The notes beneath the pieces were generated by a model. That model saw only the letters and a program-made list of their open reading frames with translations, had not been told where the DNA came from and did no database searches. A stretch of 12,466 bases of DNA, taken from the NCBI GenBank assembly GCA_004009845.1, contig RMBW01000326.1, positions 1 through 12,466 on the forward strand. Direction: 5' to 3'. This DNA comes from Davidsoniella eucalypti. Its lineage: Eukaryota > Ascomycota > Sordariomycetes > Microascales > Ceratocystidaceae. A program made the translations under genes and the position numbers. This document shows positions 7,953 through 12,466 of this stretch, piece by piece. Each line of letters starts with the position of its first letter. Position 1 is the stretch's first letter.

Positions 7953-8130
7953 TGACACGAACTAGGTGAGGCAGTGGCAAGCAATCTAGTAGAAAGGACT
8001 TCGATTGATACCGATGAAGGAGAAAGGCTAATATCTGTTGGAATACGGCGGGAATAGGTCCCTATTTATAGCCGTTTATCTGACTAGGTAAATACCTAGA
8101 CAAATACCAACTGGGCCTTAGCCCGTGACA
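7953..8130 (-). repeat. 5' LTR of the gypsy element
   Basis: 178 bp, identical by eye to 1671-1848. If the RNA starts at 8015 as the PBS match implies, U3 is about 115 bp (8130-8016) and R plus U5 about 63 bp (8015-7953). No ATG occurs in sense within R/U5 or the leader. Its outer edge is followed by GTAGTAGTAT, which is not a duplicate of the sequence outside the other LTR. Confidence 0.95.
8015..8099 (-). promoter_or_regulatory. LTR promoter: palindrome, TATA box, pyrimidine-rich start
   Basis: Reading leftward: a 16-bp palindrome CTAGGTA-TT-TACCTAG (8099-8084); a consensus TATA box CTATAAATAG whose TATAAATA is 8070-8063; then a pyrimidine-rich CCTTTCTCCTTC just before ATCGGTATC at 8015. 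TATA to start is about 55 nt, and a CT-rich stretch before the start is common in filamentous fungal promoters. The start point is inferred from the self-priming match, not measured. The palindrome could bind a dimeric regulator. Confidence 0.65.
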
Positions 8131-8370
8131 GTAGTAGTATAATCAGCAATGATCAAGGACTTACAGTAAGTTATGTACGTAGTTCTAAAGGAATGTTTCA
8201 TTGCAAGGGAAATGTAATAAGACGTATATAAATTATGTAAGAATACCAAGAGCTCAGCACTCAAAAAAGACCAAAAAATCAGCGAAAATTAATACAATTT
8301 TGCTCGAATCCATCTCAAAACACGTTTAAAATACTTAACTCATCTCTACGAATCTATTAATACCAGTTGC
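8131..8370 (+). other. AT-rich spacer between gypsy 5' LTR and LINE ORF1; probable LINE 5' UTR
   Basis: No gene is seen in these 240 bp. The right half is A-rich (runs around 8264-8278) and leads directly to the ORF1 start ATGATG at 8371, so part or all of it is probably LINE 5' untranslated sequence; the exact LINE 5' end cannot be placed. A good TATA-like TATATAAATTA occurs at 8225-8235, about 140 bp upstream of ORF1, and could drive rightward transcription. It does not resemble the gypsy leader repeats. Confidence 0.45.
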
Positions 8371-9051
8371 ATGATGGCGCACGCCATGCGCGATGCATTA
8401 AGGGCGATTGAAGCCTCGAAAGACGGCGAAAGCCCAACGGTCACCCCCACTGAATCAATCAGCCTCGTACCAACACACATGGACGACAGCGAAATGACCG
8501 ACGAAATCAACACCACCATCAACAAAAACAACAAAAACAAACGCCGCATCGAGGAGATCGAGCTACCAAGCTCTGTTCAGACTACACAGAGCACCAACAA
8601 GCTTCTGCTTATCGGTGGTGGCAAGATTCCCTCCCCCAAGCACATCCGTGACTTGGTTAACTGCAATGGAGAAATGAAGGCCATTGAGGTGAGGCTGACC
8701 TCGAAGAATAACATCAGCATCACATGCAGCAGCACCTCCGCGAAGGACAGCTGGATGGCACGCCTCCGGCCTTTGGGCTGGAAGGACTGCATCGAGCCTG
8801 AAAACTGGCAACGCCTTGTGATGCACGGGATGCGTCTCGAAGAGATCGATAACTTTGCTGAAGAATTCTACGACAGCAATGGCATCGAGGCCCTCCCGAG
8901 AGTGCGCATACTACGCAAACCTCGCCCAGGACAGACGGTCGGATCCGTCGTGTTTACTGTCCTGAACCAGGCAAGTGCGTCTGCTTGTCTCAACAAGCAG
9001 ATGTTCTTTGTTGCGCAAAAAGTCAAGATTGTTAAGTATTTTTATGATTAG
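8371..9051 (+). CDS. LINE ORF1 protein, RRM-like core, no zinc knuckles
   Basis: 226 codons from ATGATG at 8371 to TAG at 9049-9051. Residues 1-75 are polar and low-complexity, with an Asn/Lys-rich basic patch at 51-59. Residues about 77-135 include GGGKIPSPKHIRDLVN and GWKDCIEPENW. Residues about 136-224 (WQRLVMHGMRLEEI, RVRILRKPRPGQTVGSVVF, KVKIVKYF) look like the RRM-type core of fungal Tad-like ORF1 proteins, inferred from recalled family patterns. Family members usually continue into CCHC knuckles after this point; here a stop follows at once, so the C-terminus seems lost, by deletion or a new stop. Its stop overlaps the likely ORF2 start by 8 nt (ATGATTAG). It would bind LINE RNA. Confidence 0.75.
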   Translation: MMAHAMRDALRAIEASKDGESPTVTPTESISLVPTHMDDSEMTDEINTTINKNNKNKRRIEEIELPSSVQTTQSTNKLLLIGGGKIPSPKHIRDLVNCNGEMKAIEVRLTSKNNISITCSSTSAKDSWMARLRPLGWKDCIEPENWQRLVMHGMRLEEIDNFAEEFYDSNGIEALPRVRILRKPRPGQTVGSVVFTVLNQASASACLNKQMFFVAQKVKIVKYFYD

Positions 9052-9772
9052 AAAACTCACGATCTTTCAGCATAACCAGGGAAAGCGTAAAGGCATTTTG
9101 GACCATCTCTTTGGATTAGCAATAACGCAGAGAGTGGAGATATTGTGCATTCAAGAACCCTGGGTATGGAAAAAAGAAGGCAAATGGATTTTCCAGGACC
9201 ACCAAAACTTTCACACCGTCAAACCAGCTTTATCTCTGCTAACAAGACCAAGGGTCGTGACCTATATCCAAAAGGGCATTGACTTCACAATAGAAAAGCC
9301 TCTCGACATCGCAAGCAGCGATATTCAATGCATAAGACTTCATATAGACGCGCAACCATTATTGGTCAACCTCTACAACCATCCGACCCAACCCCTTTTA
9401 CAGCACCCGATTGTCCAGCAATGGCAGGTTGGGAGTGGCATCATAGTCGGGGACTTCAACACTCATCATCCATGGTGGTCTGTGAACTGTGAGCAATCAC
9501 AGCATGCAGATGAAGTCGTTGGTTGGTTGCAGAGGAACAATGCGGACTTGGTGGTGGATCCCGAGAATGCTCTGGTCAACAGAGGCACTTTCTTCACCAC
9601 CAGGTCGCAGAAAATATCAATCATCGATCTCGCCTTCCTCACCGGGCAGATGAAGCAAACGAAAACTAGTTGGACGTGTGAAGGTCTCCACGGTTCGGAT
9701 CACCAGTGCATTAAATTGCAGTTCCACGACGCCCGAAAAAAACGAAAAAGAGACAGAAAAAACAATATATAA
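9044..9772 (+). CDS. LINE ORF2, 5' part: AP-like endonuclease domain
   Basis: The best start is ATG 9044, which overlaps the ORF1 stop and leads straight into the domain; the frame is also open upstream from 8975, but those residues read through ORF1 and are not expected. Motifs in order: IFQHNQGKRKG, ILCIQEPWV (catalytic Glu), GSGIIVGDFNTHHPWW (GDFN), SIIDLAFLT (Asp) and GSDHQCI (SDH). These are the conserved blocks of exonuclease-endonuclease-phosphatase enzymes of LINEs, which nick target DNA to start target-primed reverse transcription. The frame ends at 9772 in a Lys/Arg- and A-rich stretch, where base losses in A runs have disconnected it from the RT. The domain itself appears complete. 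Confidence 0.87.
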   Translation: MIRKLTIFQHNQGKRKGILDHLFGLAITQRVEILCIQEPWVWKKEGKWIFQDHQNFHTVKPALSLLTRPRVVTYIQKGIDFTIEKPLDIASSDIQCIRLHIDAQPLLVNLYNHPTQPLLQHPIVQQWQVGSGIIVGDFNTHHPWWSVNCEQSQHADEVVGWLQRNNADLVVDPENALVNRGTFFTTRSQKISIIDLAFLTGQMKQTKTSWTCEGLHGSDHQCIKLQFHDARKKRKRDRKNNI

Positions 9773-11653
9773 CTTGAAAAAAAACGGACTGGAAACAGTT
9801 CCGAGAGAGCCTCAAAAAAAGGAGGCATAAGTATTAGAAAATCTCAAAAAAAGAGATACTCGACCGGATCTGGCAGCCATTCTGACCGCCGCCATCCAGG
9901 ATACCTGCGCAGAGGTGATGCCGAAGGCTCGCATCTGCCCCCGGAGTAAGCCTTGGTGGAACGACGAACTCAAGCTATTGAGGAAGTCCTTCCTGAGGGC
10001 TGAACGACATTGGAAGAAGGATAAGATCTGTCACACGGAGTACAAAGAAAAACGAAACAGGTACTTCCATGCCATTATCAAAACCAAAACTAACTATTTC
10101 AACTCTTTCTTAGAGCAAGCAACCGGCGACGAAGTCTTCACTGCTATGAGATACACGAAACCCACAACCGACTCGTATATACAACCACTCGAGGAAAATG
10201 GTGTCAAGGCTGAGTCTTTCGACGACAAAGCTAAGATGCTACTGAATCTTGTGGGCGGCGAAAAAGGTGAGTCCCTTGAGGACGAAGACACTCTACCCAT
10301 CCCACATCACGAGAACTCGAAATGGCCTTGGCCTAACATCTCTACCATTGAGATTGAAAGAGCTATCATGACCTCAAACCCTAAGAAGTCTGCTGGACCA
10401 GATGGGATTAATTTCCAAATGATCCAAAATGCGTATAGGGCCATCCCCGAGGTCTTCCACTATGTCTACACGGGGCTATTCACTAAAGGACAGTGTCCTA
10501 AGTTGTGGCGCCAGGGCATTGGAGTGATATTGAAAAAACCCAACAAGCCAGACTATTCCCGTATCAAGGCATATCGGATTATCACGCTGCTGAACTGCTT
10601 AGGTAAAGTATTGGAACGAATTTTTGCACAGAGACTTGGTTTCTTGGCTGCAACAAAGGACGACCTGCTTCACCCAACGCAGTTTGGCGGACGGAAACAA
10701 CGATCGACGATCGATGCAGCAATGGTTCTCATGGACCAAGTCAAGTCATGGAAAGAACAGGGCCTGAAATCGAGTATTGCACTACTTGATATCAAAGGCG
10801 CTTTCGACCATGTTAATAGGGATACCCTACTGTGGCACTGCAGAGATCTAGGTCTTCCGAATAACTGCACCCAATGGATTGCAGCCTTCCTTCAAAAGAG
10901 GAAGGTCCAGATATGTTTTGATGGCAAACGAACAAATTCTATACCATTGACCAGGGCATACCGCAAGGCAGCCCGATCTCCCCTATTCTGTTCTTGATTT
11001 ATTCGAGACTTATACACATAAATATCCCAAATCCATCCAAGTTCATGGCATTCAGCTCTCATACATTGATGATATTCTGATTACGGTAGCTTCAAAAGCT
11101 TTGCGAGAAATTGCAGAGCTCTAGAGGCTATCGTTGAAGATCTCACCAGGCAAGCCGACGATAGTTCCGTCGAATTTGAGAGTTCCAAGACTGAGCTTCT
11201 GCATTTAACAAGGAGTAAAGCAGCAAGCAACGAACACATAGACGTCCTAGGGACGACAATCCACCCGTCAGAGAAGATCAAATGGCTAGGAATTGGCTAG
11301 ACTGTCAGCTGAATTACAGCGTGCATGTCCAAGACAGAGCCCTGAAAGCGACCAGAACCCTAATGGGAATTCAACGGATTTCGCGAAAGTATAGCGGCCT
11401 AAGTGCGAAAGCAACTAGACATCTGTACCAAGCTGTAATTAGGCCTATCATGGAATATGGTTCGACTCTCTGGTGGAAAATGAAACCCATCTCCCGCAAG
11501 AATCATCTTGAAAAAGTACAAAGTTTGGCGATTTCCATGATGCTGGGCACCTACAAACAGGCTCCGAAAAGAGCTTGTGAAATAGAGGCAGGCATCAAAC
11601 CGGTTGAAATCGATTTGGAATGGAATAACCTCAAGTACGAACAAGAATACTAA
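9773..11653 (+). pseudogene. LINE ORF2, middle part: linker and reverse transcriptase, frameshifted
   Basis: The linker after the endonuclease (DWKQF near 9795, SKPWWNDELKLLRKSF at about 9946) changes frame in A-rich sequence. The longest open piece is 9915-10997: KSAGPDGINF, the YRIITLLNCLGKVLERI block, QFGGRKQRSTIDAA, and LLDIKGAFDHV with the first catalytic Asp. Then GIPQGSPISPILF (about 10955-10995) is in another frame, and SYIDDILIT, the catalytic YxDD box (about 11060-11085), in a third. The thumb region (WLDCQLNYSVHV, the RPIMEYGS block) runs from 11282 to a TAA at 11651-11653. Breaks at 10954-10956, 11039-11040, 11094-11097 and 11293-11294 are each explained by one missing base in a short homopolymer. 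All core RT motifs survive, but no full-length enzyme can be made as read. Confidence 0.87.
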
Positions 11654-12150
11654 AATTCCCCAAGCACCACAAAATACAAAAGTCAAAAAAGAAGAAGCAA
11701 AGGAAATCCACCTGGCAACCTAGAAAATCTATGGTTAGGAGAAGCTATTGTTTGTTATACCGACGGGTTATGGAAGGAGAAAAATCCTCCTACGCCTTTG
11801 CCGCATAGACAATAAACGGTACGGTTTCAAGAGGCAAAAGCCTTAGGCCTTACACTGAGGTTGCAGACTGCGAAAGCTATGCAATATACAGAGCCCTCTG
11901 CTACGTTCGAAAGCTGCCAATAAGGAAAAGAGTCCTGATCTTTGTCGACAGCCAAGCTGCCATCCAAGAGTATGGAAGCCTGGAATATTCACGAATCTTA
12001 TAGAGAAGCTAACCTACAAGACCTAGACACTAGTATAGAAAACACTGGTGCCCAGCCATGTGTAAAAGAACGGGCAGGCAGGAATTCAAAGGAAACCAGT
12101 GATCACTGGGAGAGTAGTCACTCGAAGGTGGTTTTGGAGTTTTCAGGATA
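11654..12150 (+). pseudogene. LINE ORF2, 3' part: decayed RNase H domain
   Basis: In the same frame as the end of RT, beyond its TAA, comes EAIVCYTDG (11741-11767), with the first RNase H Asp. A one-base loss in the A run 11780-11784 moves the frame; then SSYAFAA is cut by TAG at 11806-11808, followed by ESYAIYRAL (Glu, 11872) and LIFVDSQAAI (Asp, 11938-11961). Another TAG stands at 12001-12003. A remnant of the final WxPGH-type block may be WCPAMC near 12046-12063, but no clear final acidic or NE-AD motif is left. RNase H degrades the RNA strand during reverse transcription in I-type LINEs. Three of the expected catalytic acids are visible, which identifies the domain; it is not functional as read. 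Confidence 0.75.
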
Positions 12151-12190
12151 ATCGAGTTACACAGAATAATAAATTAAGTAAATCGGGACT

Positions 12191-12298
12191 AAATCAGGAC
12201 AGGAGCCGGAGCGAAGATAGGAACAAGAGCGGGACAAGAAGTAAGAACAGGAGCAGGAGCAAAGATAAGAACAGGAACAGGAACAAGAAGAGGAGGTT
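12191..12298 (+). repeat. Purine-rich imperfect tandem repeat downstream of the LINE
   Basis: A plus-strand A/G-rich tract made of short gagcag and gaacag-like steps, with a longer unit of about 48 bp: gagcgaagataggaacaag at 12209 and gagcaaagataagaacagg at 12257. It reads as an Arg/Ser/Lys/Asn-rich peptide in one frame, but low complexity and lack of homology make coding unlikely. It may belong to the LINE 3' region or be a host minisatellite. Confidence 0.7.
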
Positions 12299-12466
12299 GC
12301 ACCAGTAGGTCAGGTACACAGGGAGTTGTAAGCTTGGAGGGGAAGCAAAGGAGAACAGAAAAAAGATACAAGCAAGCTATATATGTTAACCCGAGAGAGA
12401 AAGAAACAGGAGGGGTCTGGTCTACGGACAGAAGTTCGAGGCAATGCCGTGTTGGCTGTGTATGCA
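12299..12466. other. Unassigned sequence to the right edge
   Basis: I see no gene, RNA or clear repeat here. The first half remains purine-rich on the plus strand (gagagagaaagaaacaggag near 12394), with a short tatatatg at 12377. It could be the tail of the LINE 3' UTR or flanking DNA; the LINE's 3' end and any target-site duplication may lie in or beyond it. Confidence 0.4.

Larger units (their letters stand above)
1671..8130 (-). mobile_element. Ty3/gypsy chromovirus LTR retrotransposon, near-complete
   Basis: A 6460-bp element in minus orientation. It has two 178-bp LTRs that I read as identical, beginning TGTCACGG and ending CGTGTCA in the sense direction. A PBS and a polypurine tract sit just inside them. 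Between are gag with three CCHC knuckles and pol in the order protease, RT, RNase H, integrase, chromodomain; this order defines Metaviridae, and the chromodomain marks the chromovirus branch. There is no env-like frame. LTR identity implies recent insertion. The only clear lesion is one single-base shift in the integrase core (3209-3212). The flanks CATGG (left, 1666-1670) and GTAGT (right, 8131-8135) do not form a target-site duplication. Confidence 0.95.
8371..12150 (+). mobile_element. Non-LTR retrotransposon (LINE, Tad/I-like), degraded
   Basis: Rightward series of LINE parts in the expected order: an RNA-binding-type ORF1, then ORF2 pieces for AP endonuclease (9044-9772), RT (about 9850-11653) and RNase H (11741-12003). 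An RNase H domain after RT in an APE-type LINE fits the I group, which includes fungal Tad elements. ORF2 is in several frames with in-frame stops, so this copy cannot move by itself. The 5' end is not defined, and no poly(A) or simple 3' tail is recognised before the purine-rich repeat at 12191; ends given here are those of the coding parts. Confidence 0.85.

Noticed and set aside
12099..12308. RS/RN-rich 69-residue protein
   Set aside because: It arises from the purine-rich tandem repeat; there is no conserved domain and its start lies in decayed LINE sequence.
1..12466. Host genes, tRNA or rRNA genes, CRISPR arrays, defence islands, env-like third frame
   Set aside because: Nothing on either strand supports them; essentially all recognisable coding sequence belongs to the three retroelements.

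Overview
The window looks like transposon-rich, non-coding genomic DNA of a eukaryote, most likely a filamentous fungus. It holds no host gene that I can support. The reasons for calling it fungal are a chromodomain-bearing Ty3/gypsy element with self-primed reverse transcription (Tf1/sushi-like) next to a LINE with an AP-endonuclease, reverse transcriptase and RNase H layout of the Tad/I type. The species cannot be named from sequence alone; a powdery mildew is only one possibility.

Layout. (1) 1-1668, minus strand: 5' part of a decayed, frameshifted gag from an older, divergent relative of the element next to it; it runs off the left edge. (2) 1671-8130, minus strand: a near-complete Ty3/gypsy chromovirus. 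In sense order it has a 5' LTR (8130-7953), an 11-nt self-priming PBS, a leader with three tandem repeats and no AUG, gag (662 aa, three CCHC knuckles and an unusual hydrophobic N-terminus), a hairpin at the gag/pol junction, pol (protease, RT, RNase H, integrase, chromodomain), a polypurine tract and a 3' LTR (1848-1671). The two 178-bp LTRs look identical, so the insertion is recent, yet pol has one single-base break inside the integrase core and no target-site duplication is seen. (3) 8131-8370: AT-rich spacer between the two head-to-head elements, probably holding the LINE 5' UTR. (4) 8371 to about 12150, plus strand: a LINE with a short ORF1 (RRM-like core, no zinc knuckles) overlapping ORF2 by 8 nt. 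ORF2 carries endonuclease, RT and RNase H domains but is broken by about nine single-base shifts and stops. (5) 12191-12466: purine-rich 48-bp imperfect repeat, then unassigned sequence.

How it works together. The gypsy element would be transcribed leftward from its own TATA-containing LTR. The 5' end of its RNA can fold back onto the PBS to prime cDNA, Gag would package it, and the integrase chromodomain would steer integration to heterochromatin. Most resolvable breaks in all three elements are single-base losses in short homopolymers, so assembly error must be excluded before they are called dead.
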